A DNA stretch of 64,000 nt from Antedon bifida (lineage: Eukaryota; Echinodermata; Crinoidea; Comatulida; Antedonidae): positions 25,422,501 to 25,486,500 of the forward strand of contig OY727094.1 in assembly GCA_963402885.1 (NCBI GenBank). The letters are read 5' to 3'. Below the pieces are notes generated by a model. It ran no database searches. It was not told the DNA's origin and saw nothing but the letters and a program-made list of their open reading frames with translations. This document shows positions 49,881 through 63,100 of this stretch, one piece after another; positions within the stretch are counted from its first letter, which is position 1, and every line of letters starts with the position of its first letter. A program made the translations under genes and the position numbers.

Positions 49881-50779
49881 ACACGTACGTTCATACGACG
49901 TTCTAAATAATATAAATCGCGTGGCTTTTGTACGCGCGCGTAATCTTGTGGATCTTGACTGGCGATTTTATAAGCGCTCAAATTCAGAAAATTTTCTACA
50001 TACCTACCTTTTTGCATTGACCGAAAATGAAAATAATTTTTGTCGGATTGTTCACCCTACTATATGGCATTATTATCGATTGCATTGATTAAATGTACAA
50101 TAATTATTGTATGCGATAAAACATCAAACACCAATTAACACCTCTATTGTTTTGTAAGATAATCTGAACACAAAACATCGGTTATCGGTTAAATTGATAA
50201 TCTATATTCTGAATACGGATCATCAACAATTTGTCGTGGGAATGTTTTCCCTAAATATTTTCTCTATCTAAAATGTATTAAAATTATTATATACAATGTA
50301 ATATTATCATCATCATGGTAATGTCATCCGATGCTTGAGCATTTTCCAATTCCTCTTCTCTCTGTGAAGCAATCGACAGTTCGCAGACATCTCCCTTGAT
50401 GTCATCACTTCACCTTCTTCTGTGTCTTTTTCCAGTTCGTGGTTTTCATTCTGTGATTAATTGTTCTATTTTCAGTTATTCTGGTTATGTGTTCTGCTCA
50501 TCTCTCATTTCTAACATGTCTTTCACTGATTTAGTATGTTAGATTCTATCTTTTAGTATACAAATAATGAATGTTTAAATACTGACTGATGGATTAACAA
50601 GAAAATGGTGGTGACCAAAAATAGAGTGCTGATAGCTTAAACTTTCTCGTAACTTGCCGTTACTTTGTATTCACGGAGATATCACTGAACGTTATAATAT
50701 TGTAACTGTTTGAAAATGTCTACAGATGTTGAGAGTAGGTATGTAGGTCTGACTGTGTATGGGACCCGGTATACAGTAC

Positions 50780-50910
50780 GTTAAAGGAAAGGAAGTAGGT
50801 CTAGTTAACAATTATAAGTATCTGGGAGCGGTGTTTGACTATAGGCCTATAGGCCTATAAGCTTAAATGGGTGGATCATGTTGACCATATATCCTCTCCG
50901 TGGCCACATT
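50780..50910 (+). pseudogene. LINE reverse transcriptase scrap
   Basis: The plus strand reads LVNNYKYLGAVFD, then after a break KWVDHVDHISS, a signature of the RT C-terminal region of non-LTR elements. Too short to classify. The interruption carries doubled AGGCCTAT. Confidence 0.55.
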
Positions 50911-52426
50911 ATCGGCTCCGTTATCATTAGTAGTGGTAGGATGAGGACGGTGAATGCGCAGACGAACAATTACAAGTACTCGTTATACTCAGCTGGAATA
51001 CGAAATTATAACAAAATATTTGTTTTTTTCCCTTTATATTTAGTTAAGGAAAGCCAAGATATGAGCACTGTAATTTCCATTATATTGGATAATAAAAGTA
51101 ATCTGTATCTGTACAATGTGTCTTATTAATAATATTTTTATTATTAATATTAATATTATTATCATTATCATTATATTAGATTTATAGTAAGTTCTAAATA
51201 CAAAAATAAACAAAAAAACAACAAACAAAACATGCCAATGTCACTTTGCTTTATACTTGATTGTACCTGATCAAACACCTGTTTGTCCTTTTCGTTGCGC
51301 GCATCTGGACAAATTTTACTCTTGCGCCCAGAATTACGCAATATATAACAGTTCAAATGTAATTGTGATTTTACAGAGCCTTTATAATTTAACACAAAGG
51401 GCTGTTTTCCTTATAAGGAAAAGCTACGTCATTTGTTGATGATATGATGATATGATGATATTTAATAATCAATAATTATGAACGATCAAACAGGTTGTTT
51501 CCACACACTCATGTTCTATGTGTTACTCCAACTTGTAAATAATGTGCGAATATCACACATCTCAACAATCGTATAGGCAGTGTTACGATTTGTCATCGAT
51601 CGCTCGTTCGTGGGAACATAACTCTGATCATGATGATGAAAGTACATATGACACGGATAAAGATCACCAATCGTCATGTAAAGTAAGGGTTTTTTTTTTC
51701 TTTTATTTGTTCATCATAATATTTACATATTAATCACATCTCTCTTTTTTCATTATTTTCTTGAATTTATGATACTCACAACAATAATAAAAAGTAAAAA
51801 TGCATAATAGTGTTCACAGTATAGTGTAGTATATTATACATTGGTATATATAAAATATATGTATATATAAGTATTATGTAAAATATTTTATCAGGAGGAA
51901 CATCGTTAATAAAAGTAAAAATATCTTTACATGATAAAAACACATTGGCATTTTAGATTTTTTTTATTTTGTTGTGTAACATACACTAAGTATAATCAAA
52001 ATAAATAGCAATAGGCCTATGCTATACATTAATAATTTTAATATTTGAAACACTTAAAACACAGAAAATATATACATAAAATAAATATAGTAAGACATTT
52101 AAAATGTGCATACACGTGTTTCTAAAAAGAAAAGTAGCATACATTTTCAACATTCTCAACTTTATTTCCTTTTAAACACAGGTGCCGCAAACCTTATTTA
52201 ATCTTTATTTACCTAAACATTAATTTTTAAAATTATTTTAAACTGTATACTATACTATATATTATGACAGTACCATACTGTACATCGGACATGTAAACAT
52301 ATCGGTTGATTTCCTGAACCATGGTGTTTTTATTTATATTTACAGTGTTTATAATTTATTTTTGGGTAAATAAAAGAAAAAAAGCATGAGAGTCTGTGAT
52401 AAAAGTGTCGAAACCTAAGCTAATGC
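50911..52426. other. no gene recognised
   Basis: AT-rich intergenic DNA with short simple repeats (ATT/AAT runs near 51120-51180). No exon or RNA gene seen. Confidence 0.5.
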
Positions 52427-52710
52427 TAATGGCCGTGGTCCCCATCTCCATTTCTTTAGCGTTTGGGCCAGACACCACTAAGTGTGTATGTTAGTGGTGG
52501 TACGCCACTCCTCCCGCACAAACGAGTCTGATTTACCTTCCCAGTACTTTTTAAATATCGGTACCCATTTCTATCACCTGGGTGGGGAGGAACAATGTGG
52601 ATAAAGAATCTTGCTCAAGGACTCAACACTGCAGTGACCGGCCGGGCTTGAACCAGCAACCTCTTCATTGCAAGTCCAATGCTCTAACCACTGCGCCACA
52701 GTGCTCCACA
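52427..52710 (-). mobile_element. tRNA-derived SINE, minus strand
   Basis: On the minus strand the head reads GTGGCGCAGTGGTTAGAGCA and GCTGGTTCAAGCCCGGCC, clear A- and B-box-like tRNA sequence. The body follows (CCTTGAGCAAGATTCTTTAT, CCACATTGTTCCTCCCCACC), ending near 52427. It differs from the SINE at 1865-2170. Confidence 0.8.
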
Positions 52711-53968
52711 AAACCATCTTTTTCAGACCTGTATTTGTGTGACATAAATCGCGCTCATTTTCGTGGCAGCGGCGTTACTAGAGTTGTTTACATCCTGATA
52801 GTCATAACCAGACTTGTTACTGTAATGATGTTACTACTAGGCCTATTAAATGGATTGTCATCATCTGTTCATAATCCAGTGGTCTTCTTAAATCAAAATA
52901 AGAGAGGTGACTTTAAAATTAAGTTGGTATCCATATGTTGCCAAACATTTTTAGGAGAGATTTATCATTAAAATGGATCAACAAAAGACTAAAAATGTTT
53001 TTTTGTACCGCTTTGTGAAACATGTTTTTTTGTGAACTTTATTCAATCCATCGTAAATTCTTTTTTAGTCATCATAATAATAACCATAATGAAGTGCATG
53101 ATATAGGGATTAAAAAAAATTAATTATAAAATATATATATTTACAGCAATGATAATAAAGCAAATACTGACAATTAATTGAATACTGACTATTATTGAAA
53201 AAAAAATACAGAAGTTGAATAATAAATAAAATACTGAATAAATACAATGTTTATTAGAGGTTTACAATCAATTACAATATTTACGAGGGTGGTCCATCCA
53301 GCCGAAGATAATCATAGGGACCCTCACACTAATACAACATGACATAGGGCCTAAACATTAAATATAATTTATAAAGATAAAATAAAGCACAACCAATTTA
53401 GAATAAAAAATAAATAGTTTATATAAATAGAGGAGGATGTTTTACTTGTAAACTAAGAAATGATTTCATGAAAATGGAGCTTGAGATAGTAGTAATTATT
53501 GAACTTTGTAAACCAAAAACTAAACCAATCATTTTAATAGCATGGTACCGCCCACCAAACTAAAAAATGATTGGTATAAAATGAATGGAATGGAAAAGAT
53601 GAATAAATATAATATTGTCTAATAACAGGGCGGAATTATATTTATGAGTTTCTGCATTATAGCTCTTTAGAAATACGATTTATACAAATCATAAAAATAT
53701 ACTACTGTAGGCCTACAACGAATCTCACCGTATGTTTAAAAAGTTTTTAGAAAAAGCTATTATATGTTTTACGCATGTGCAGTACTGTAGTATTCAATTT
53801 AAGTATGACCTATGACCTCTGCTGTCAACGTGTACAATGTTTTCATTGAATCTGCTCTGTGTGTTGTGTGACCGTAAATAATGGTTGAAATTTACACAAG
53901 AATCCCTGGGAAAGACGTTGTATAAAACCTGTGTATTTTGATGAGTACTTTGGCTTTATTTATCCATC
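52711..53968. other. region upstream of GOLIM4, no other gene recognised
   Basis: AT-rich. The 5' UTR and promoter of GOLIM4 must lie at its right edge or further left; no TATA box or initiator stands out. Confidence 0.45.
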
Positions 53969-54143
53969 ATGCATTCTAGACGAACAAAAAGCATGCCCCA
54001 AACAATTTTTATAGTATTTGTATTTATTTGTTTTGGCTATGGATGTTTTATACACTATCAATTACGAAATACTTTAGAAGAAGCTCGAGCAAGGTCTACA
54101 CAGTACCAACAGCAACAGGAGTCACTCACAGCCCAGTTACAAG
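53969..54143 (+). CDS. GOLIM4: GOLIM4 exon 1: signal anchor
   Basis: Starts MHSRRTKSMPQ; a second Met at codon 9 is an alternative start. Contains the membrane anchor and YQQQQESLTAQLQ. Donor CAAG|GTACTC, phase 1. Confidence 0.9.
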
Positions 54144-57100
54144 GTACTCCGATGCTCCAGTTACCGAGTCAAAAGCTAGGCCTAGCCTAGGAGGGTGGCC
54201 TTTCATATAAGGGAGGGATCAATCAATTATATGGCACACTTTATAGAGAGCTGGGCAAGAAAGACCGGGCCTAGCTAAAGATTATTTTAATATTTTCACT
54301 TTCTTTAACAATTTTTCCTCATCTTTTTCACCGAATAGTCACTCACAGTGCTAGGCCTTTTTAAAAAGGTTTAGTTATTACCTGTAAAGTAATATTATTA
54401 GTACTAATTAATTGGGGTAGGCTAGGCCGGCATACTACTTAGTTTACTAGCCTACTGTATAGTCTCTATTGGGAAGTACATTTTTCATTTTATTTTGAAT
54501 GATAACAATTTAAAAAAAGTATTTTCAGTACTTGATTAAAACCAGAGCTTTGATATAACGTTTTTATGGATGCATTTCATTACATAACAAAAATGTTGTA
54601 ATAATTAAATATAAATGAGTTATGTTTGATCAGAGAGATAAGGATTTTGACGGCCAAAGTAGTCCTTAAGGCTTAGGCCTAGCTAGGCCTATATATCTCT
54701 ATTTCCAGGTAGCTGCTCCTAGAGCGCCTAATCTGAATTTCATTTTGCTCTCTGATACTGTTGGAAGATATTGTATAGTAGTATATTAATACATTTTTTT
54801 TTCAGTTGTATATGAACATCGATCACGGTTAGAAAAGATTTTGCAAAAGGAGAAATCTGATCATAAACGTACAAAAGAAGGTGAGTGATTGCAACAGTAT
54901 CATCTAAAGCTCTGTCTACACGTACCATCAAACTAGTTTGACAAAAAAAGTGTGATGTGCCCAAATATTTGTAGTTGCATTGTTTTTCCTTGGAATGGAC
55001 GCGACAACGTGACCGTGCTGCTGCAAACATCGCTACAAAATAAGTTCCATTTCACGCAAAAGCGCAGGCATAGTACAGCGTGTAGTGAAGTACGCGGGGG
55101 TGAACCAGGTCAAAGTCTACTGTACTATGTTGATGCTCGCAGCCAAGCAGATTTAATTTCAAATAGACGGGGAAAACGTAATTATTGGAAAGGCATTTTT
55201 CGTCCTGTTGCTTGTAGGAACCACGCTTAAAGGAAGGTGATGATGACTGTTGGACAATAGCCCATCTTGCCTCGTCCTCCCATTGACCAAAGAATTTGAG
55301 ATGTGGGCTTACCTAAGAATTAAAGTGTTGAGTGTGTAGTGATGATATTGAATCATTTTACATGCAAATTACAAATCCTATTCAGAAGTTGGCTACTACT
55401 GCTAGATTCTTTGACATCACAATTTAATTCAAGTTGGTGGTTATAGCTTTCATTAAAGATGCATTTTCCTCCAAAACATGAAAAATAAAGATGAATGAAA
55501 TCAAACTTTGAATATACCAACCATTGGTATTGTAGTTTTAATAAATAAAAATAATGATTGTCGAAAAATTAACCACCAAAACATTAAACAGTTACAATTA
55601 ACCAGAAAACTATTGCCTTCCTTCCAGGCAATAGGCTTCTGGTGTTTTTCAATGTCAATATCATTTATGTAACATTAAAAACAAAATTATCTTAAGTTAT
55701 TTTTTTAGGGTGTCAATATATTTTTGAATGCCTGATGATGGAAGTGAATTGGAGAAGTTAGTGGGTGTCTTAATGTTTAGAATTAGTGACACCCATGAGA
55801 ATTAATTTGTTAATTCTAAATTTTGTTTCTTCTGTTTTGTTTGTAGATAACGATGTAGAAATGAGTAAACTTAAGGTAAGCATTTTTACACTAGTGGCTA
55901 TTTTGTGGCAGCAACCATGATATTATGTACACGTTACTGCTGATCTGAGCTAATACAAGGTGTATCACTATTTTCTTAAAGATTCAAGATTTTGTATTGA
56001 TCTATATTAAGTACTAGTAGCATTACAAATTTGGGCCTATAATTTTCACCAGTATTATATTAAGGCCTTCTGGACTACGTTTAGTTATGTAAAGTCAAAC
56101 ACAAATGGACGCAGCTTACGATGTGTGTCCACACTATGTCTAATAAAAGGTGCACATTGCACCTGAAGTAGCTATGCAAATTTGTGGAAAGGAAAGCACC
56201 CATCACAATATAAATATATACATTATTTATTTGCAAGCTTTGAAGTAATTGCGTCTACATGAAGCTACAGTAGTTCACTATTTCGTATATTCCTTGTACC
56301 CCGAATTCGGACATTTACTTCTGGTACTACCCAGGGCTTGCAACAAACAAACTGCTAACTACAACTAAGACTTTGTACCGACTCATTTGAATGTTTTCAT
56401 TGTATACCAACTGTTTCTGTAAAAAATTTTTTTTTTTATTTCCAGCAAGAATCTTTAAATAAATACAATAGCTTAAATGCACAACATAAAATGCTTAAGG
56501 TAAGTAAAGTAAATCGGAATTCATTCCATTGAATGGTAAAAGTGATATTCAATGGTTCTATTCAATAGCCAGAGCAAGACACTGTAATTCTCATATGACA
56601 CCATAATTGATCTGCACCATGAGTTGGCATATTGTTCTAATCAACAGTCTCAATCATTCAAGTATTCTACCCATTCAATTCAAACATTCATTATTTGTAT
56701 TTAAATAAACCTGTATATCTCCACTCATAATTCCTGTCCATACCCACATGTTCCTAATCCCCATAAAAAAACTAGATTTATTTAAGTGATTGTGGTATCT
56801 ATATCATGAAACCTTTACATTTTTTCATTACAAAAGTATGACTGACTTAAGCCCCATTTCACTTACGATTGGGTCTTGGGCCTCTCCAGGATCCTAGCGT
56901 GTTTACATTTGTGTTCCAAACAATGGCCCTGGGGATTCATTTACTTATTTTCTTAAGCTATTGGTCTGCACAAAAGTAAAAGCCGCTCCTGGACCCACCT
57001 CAAGAAACAGTCCCAGAGCCGGCCTAACCTCAGTGTTACACTTTTTGATTGCCGAGTCTGGGCTGGCCTGACCTAAATCGTACTGTAGGTGTAAATTAGG

Positions 57101-60100
57101 TCTTACTACTTCATAGCCAATGTCAAGCCAATTTCTATATTGAATGTTTATTATATTTTTTCTTCACTAGAGTCGTCATGATGAAATTCAAGCAGAGTTT
57201 GATACACATAAAGTTGAGCATCAAAACTTGGTTGGAGATCATGAACGTCAAAAGTTTGAGCATCAACAAAACGTTAGTGAATTAAAAGCAGATCTTGCAA
57301 CTTTACAAGGTAAATATATTTATGTTATTTATTGATTTACCACACTTTTCCAACAATTATATATTATAAATGTTTAATGGTTGATGAGGCCAAAAAAAAA
57401 CTATTGTGTTGACCACGTTTTGGGTAAATTCCAAAAATTGGTTGGTATTAAAAGTTTTTTTTTCCCCAGACCAAAAATGTGTTGCCGGCAAAAAAAATAA
57501 ACAATTTACACAAATGGTACAAAAAGACCATATTTAAAAACACTTTTCATAGCACCCTAGGCTCACGCTAGCTATAAATATTGTTTCAACAAAAGTTTAT
57601 TTAGTACGTAGGCCTATCTTTTTGAAGCATAGTGCTTTTTAAAGCCAAAAACAATCAAGATCGAAATAAACTATTTCCCAGTTATATGCTACATTACGTG
57701 AGTTAACATATTGTTTCACGTAATGTGCATGCTGGAACGGGTGGTTTATCGCTAAATAAATAAAAAGTTTGAACAAAAGAGCATACAAGAATCTTAGGTA
57801 AATTTTTATTAAAGGTATTGGCCTACTTGCTTGGCGAATCCATGCCTTTTAAATCATTTAACAAGTTCGTAATCAGATCGTGGAACTGTACAGTAAAACC
57901 AAAACACACTGCCTAAAAAACTTTGTGCTATCTGTTCTTTGCAGATCAACATTGGTAGAGTCCATTAATGATGAGGGTGATAACTATTAATAAAAAACGT
58001 GTCTTGACCACTGTGTAATCAAAGCGTTTATTTAGTTAAAACTTGGATCCCTTGTTTTCACAATTGCCGTTTGGCTCACAAACGGCAACAACATTTTTTT
58101 TTGGCCTGATGATGGTTTTGTGTCGAAAGATTTTAAGCTGTTTAACCAAATATATGTAATTTTATGAATATTTTAATTCACTTTTCTGAGAGTGTTTATT
58201 TCAATTTAGCTACAAACAAAATAATATGTGTGTTAACTGTTATAGACTTATATCGCTCGCTATTTTCCTTGATTTTTTGTTCCTCCTTCTGGATTCTTTT
58301 GTCCGTGAAAATCCTAAATGATTCTAAAACAAACTATAGGATTCTCAAATTGTTTTTAAAATCCCATAGGATTCTGGGTTTGTCTTTCAAAATCCTATAG
58401 GATTTTATAACATCCTTTAATATGATTCTGAGTTTGTCTTTTAAAATCCTATAGGTCAAAATTGAGTCTTATAGTTTAGTTTCTATAATACAAACACTGA
58501 GTCATATGGGTTTTGAAAAAAATGGCTTCAAATTGGGACATATTGATTTTTTTTTCTGAAAATGAAAGTTGCATATATTACTACCATTTATGTCTTATTA
58601 TGTTGACACAAGGTTAAATTCTAGGGAACAAATCAAGGATCTGACAAAACAATTTGATTAACCTTTTTTTTTACATGTTTAATACAAAAAAACAATTTTA
58701 TTTTTTGAGAAAAATATGTAAACACTTCTTTTGATTTTCATAAGTATTTATTAGTATTTACAATATTTGTAAGTTTCAACTGTCAGTATACTAATTGGAT
58801 AACAGAAAAAATACAATTTTTTTACATACAGTAGAAAAAAGTAGAAAAAATAAAATAAATATAAAAAAAAAATCATATGTTTTAAAACCAGTATGGTAAA
58901 AGTTTTTATTTTTCAAATAATCTGTTGTACAGAAGCTTGTAACTATTTTTTTAAATGACAACTTGGTAAAACCAATAAATACTGAAAGTTTGGACTTCGT
59001 ATGACAGGGTATGGCAATACAGTGTTCCGCTATTGAAATGCTATACAGTACATTGCTCTGTGGGGTGTTACACTCCTGACATTAGTATTTACTATTCTAG
59101 CATGGTTATGAGAGCAAAACAAGTCCCTTCAAAATCAAGAGGTAGACATAATAGTGGTAAAAAAGATGTGTGTTTACACAAACATTACAATTCTAATGGG
59201 AAATACTGTACTAATACAAATAATCGCAATTCTAATATAGTTTAACCATGTTACACTCCTGACATTTTGGGGTAGTTGATAGGCAATTATGAACTATTCA
59301 TTCATTAAATTGATAACTGCATTCAATATCATATTTTTGAGTGTCACAACAACTACTGTCAACATTCAAGAAAGAAAAATGGCTTAACTTCCTACCTTAT
59401 TTAATATTTTTTATATTTTTTCCAAATATTGCAATTTGTCCTCGCTTTTTAAAAAGTGGTTTATTATTGTCATATCAAATATTTTAAGTAACGTATACAA
59501 GATAAATGTCATCATGATTGCTTTTTTTTAAATTTATACAATTTACTTTTTCAGAATATGCATCTGTCAGTTAAATTTTAGGAGTGGTTTTAGTGTACTA
59601 GATCATTGAAAATGCATATGCATTTTTTCATGTCCAAAAAAAGTGTTACACTCCTGACTATTTCTGCATCATAATCGGGCATAATATTTTTTTGCAAACA
59701 CAAAAGAAGATAATCTTTTGACACAAAAATAGTATTATGTTTGCACATATTTCAGAATAATTCTCTAATCTGGAAATGGCTTCAATTTAGTTATACTAGG
59801 CAAAAACTGAAAGGAGCCATTTTTTTCAAAACTGCCCATATAGGAATCCACTATAGGTTCTTATAGAATTGATTACTACAGGTAATCCACAGTAGTTAAT
59901 ACAAATGTCATCCTTTTGGTGCAGTACCCGCTGCTTGGGCTTGAAGCTAGCCCCTAGCCATTGGCATAAGCTTGGTGGTCTAGAAGTTATCAATGTACTT
60001 AGTATAAAGTACAAAAGTCCAAAATGCTTTATCAAAAAATTGTTTTGTACCTTGAGTAACTAGCAAAAACAAAATGTCAATGTTTTGTAGGGAAATGTAT

Positions 60101-63100
60101 TATTTTTGTTACATTTCTTTATCACTTCAGAAACTGTTGATGAGCTGCAAAAAGATAATGACAGAGTTCGTAATATAAACAGTCAAGCCAATCAACAAAT
60201 ACAAGCAATCCAGGCTCAGGCTCAGTACCATAAGAATGACAGGGATCGAGTGGCTGAGCTGAACATGGACAACGAACATAAACTTGTTGCCCAACAGGTA
60301 AACAAAATTTTAAACTGTTTTTTTGTATTTTAACATTAAATGTAAAAGAAATGAAGATTCTCATCACAGTAATGCTAAAAACTATTACCCGTAATTCATG
60401 CATGATTAAATTCAAAGTTTTTCATATGTTTAACTCAACTGTGAGTATGTCAACATTTTGTTGTGTTAGTTTGAGTTTAGTTGCGTTCAATTACTCGAAG
60501 ACCTTATGTCAACATGGTTCAGTTGGGCTGAGTTCTCCAACCCACTGGCAAATTTTTATTTTTATTTTTGCATTATAAATGTCAGTTGTGTTATTTTATT
60601 AATGTGTTATTTATTATAATGTACAGTAGTATCTAGTTTTGCCAGGTTAAGTTAATAAATATTGTTACAGTACCTTAATTTTTTCTTCTTTCTCTCAGCA
60701 AGAGAATTATAAGATGAAATATCAAATGCAAGAATTATCAGAACTTAATATCAACCTAAAGGTAAGAAATTCATTTAAATTTAATCAAAATATCAAACTT
60801 TATGTGACAAAAAACGTGATGTGCCCAATATGGACAGAATATTTGATAGTGTAGACAGACTAGTGATGTATAAAAAAATGTGAATGTGCATGAAAAAGAA
60901 CTTGGAACATTATTCAAACAATGTTTGTTTGACATTGATTGATGTTACTGCCCAAAGGTTTCTTAAATTTCTAGAGATCAAACATTATACATATAAACAT
61001 CAACTTTACAACCTGATCATTCCCAATAACTGCTAATTACATCACAAGAAAACAACATTACATTTTTAAAATGTTATTGTTTTATAGAAACAAATTGAAC
61101 AAATTCAGCAAGCAAATCCAAATTTAGCAGGTCAACAGCAACAGGTTTTGCAAAATAAACAATTGGGCCATATAGAGCAAAAACCATTAACACTAGACTC
61201 AAGAATACCACTACAGGGACTACCAAAAGACCCCATTAAACAACTAAATCAATTTGCCGTAAACACGCAACAATTTGGACAACAGGTGCAACAATTTGGA
61301 CAACAAGAGCAAAAATTTGGACAACAAGAGAAACAGGAAAAAGGAAATGACTTTAAGATTTATTACGAAAAGTTTAAAAAGAATACTTTAGGACAGAAGC
61401 AACAGTTTGGAATACCAGATAATCAAATTGTACCTGCAGCTAATGAAGCTGCAAAGGTGCCAGTTTTGCCAGGAATTGAAAAGCATTTTCTGGGAAATCA
61501 GGAACTAATTCCAGATAAAGATGAAGAGGGTGGTGGCGAAAAAGAAGAAAATGATGAGAATGAAAAAAAAGAAGGAAAGTATAAGAACAAGGAAGATGAT
61601 GAAGAGATGGATATTGATGAGAAAGAACGAGAGAGAGTGAGAATGGAAAAAGAAAAACAACAGTTTGAGCTGCAGAGGGAAATAGAAGAGCAAAGAGTTC
61701 TTGCAGAAGAAGGTCAACGAGGAAATGAGTATGATGAAAATAAGGTTGTGAAGGATGCAGAAGATGAAGAAGAGGAGGAGGGGAATGAAGGAGACCAAGA
61801 TGAAGATTATAGACAACAACGTCTTGAACATATACGTAAACAAAAAGAGTTAGAAGTAGATGAAAATGTAAATGAAGAAGATGGGGATGAGGATGAAGAC
61901 AAAGGTAATGTCAGACAACCAGATGCAAATGCAATAAACGGGAACCAGCAGGAGGATGAGATCAATGACGGACAGAAAGCTGATGAATACAGGAAAAAAC
62001 TTGCTGAACGGGAAGCGAGAATACATGAGCGAGATGAGAAAAGACAGAGGGAGCGAGAAAGAGACGAGAAGCTAATGGCAGCTGAAAGAGCTAGACAAGT
62101 AATGCTGGCACAAGGTTTAGATCCAGAAGAAGCGGATAGGAGACTGCAAGAAATGTACCCTAACAATTATCAACAGGTATGTCTACTTTTATATTGAGTT
62201 GAGGTTACCCTTAATAAGAGTGTTTCCTGAAAAGGAAGGGTCATGCTAACTGTATTTAAAGTTTGCATACAAATGCATTGCTGTCTTGAGACCATGTGGC
62301 CATGTTTTTTTATTGTTCTTTTTTCTTGAAACCACCGCACCACTTTTTTTCTCGTGGCTACGGCACTGGTCTACTGCAAGCTCTAGTACAAACACTTTTT
62401 ATGAATGTATGTCTAAATTTTTTTCTTAAGACTAAAAGTCTGTTTATGTTTGTAGGAAGACGAAGGTAATGGAAGAGTTGAAGGCGATGAACGTGAATCT
62501 AAAGCTGCGAATGGTGGCAATGGTGCGGAAAATAGTGATGATGACCCTGTCGATAAGAATGCTATAGCTAGGTAAGAGATCCAGGACATCTCTCCTTGTC
62601 CTTGCTAATTTCTTTTAAGAGTTTTTGCCATTTTTTGAAAAAATCCTGGGAATAAATTGATATATTTTTAACAATTTATAAAGAAATCATTTACAATTAT
62701 TATGATTAGACAAAGAGAAGATCAAAGACAAGTAGCGGATCAACAGGTTGCTATTCAACCACAACAAGGGGATGAAGAAGACAATGAGGATGAGGACAAC
62801 GAAGGCGACGAAGAAGATGAGGACTACAATGAAAAACTACAACAGCAAAGAGAAAGGCACTTACAAGAACAAGAACAACGCAGACAAGGTAAGTGAAATA
62901 TGTTGGTGCAAAGAGTTCACCTGTTCCAAAACTGGATGATCAATTATGACATTTGTCAAAACCTACACACATATATATATATAGTGTATACAGTATTAGG
63001 GAGACAAACAAGTGGTTCCTTTATAGGAGTGTCCCCTGAATAGGAGTGTCCACTGAATAGGAGTGTCCCCTGAATATGAGATGTCATACATTGTTTTATT

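Noticed and set aside
61505..62166. Long minus-strand frames opposite GOLIM4 exon 8
   Set aside because: Generated by antisense reading of Glu-rich codons (Phe/Ser/Leu-rich output).
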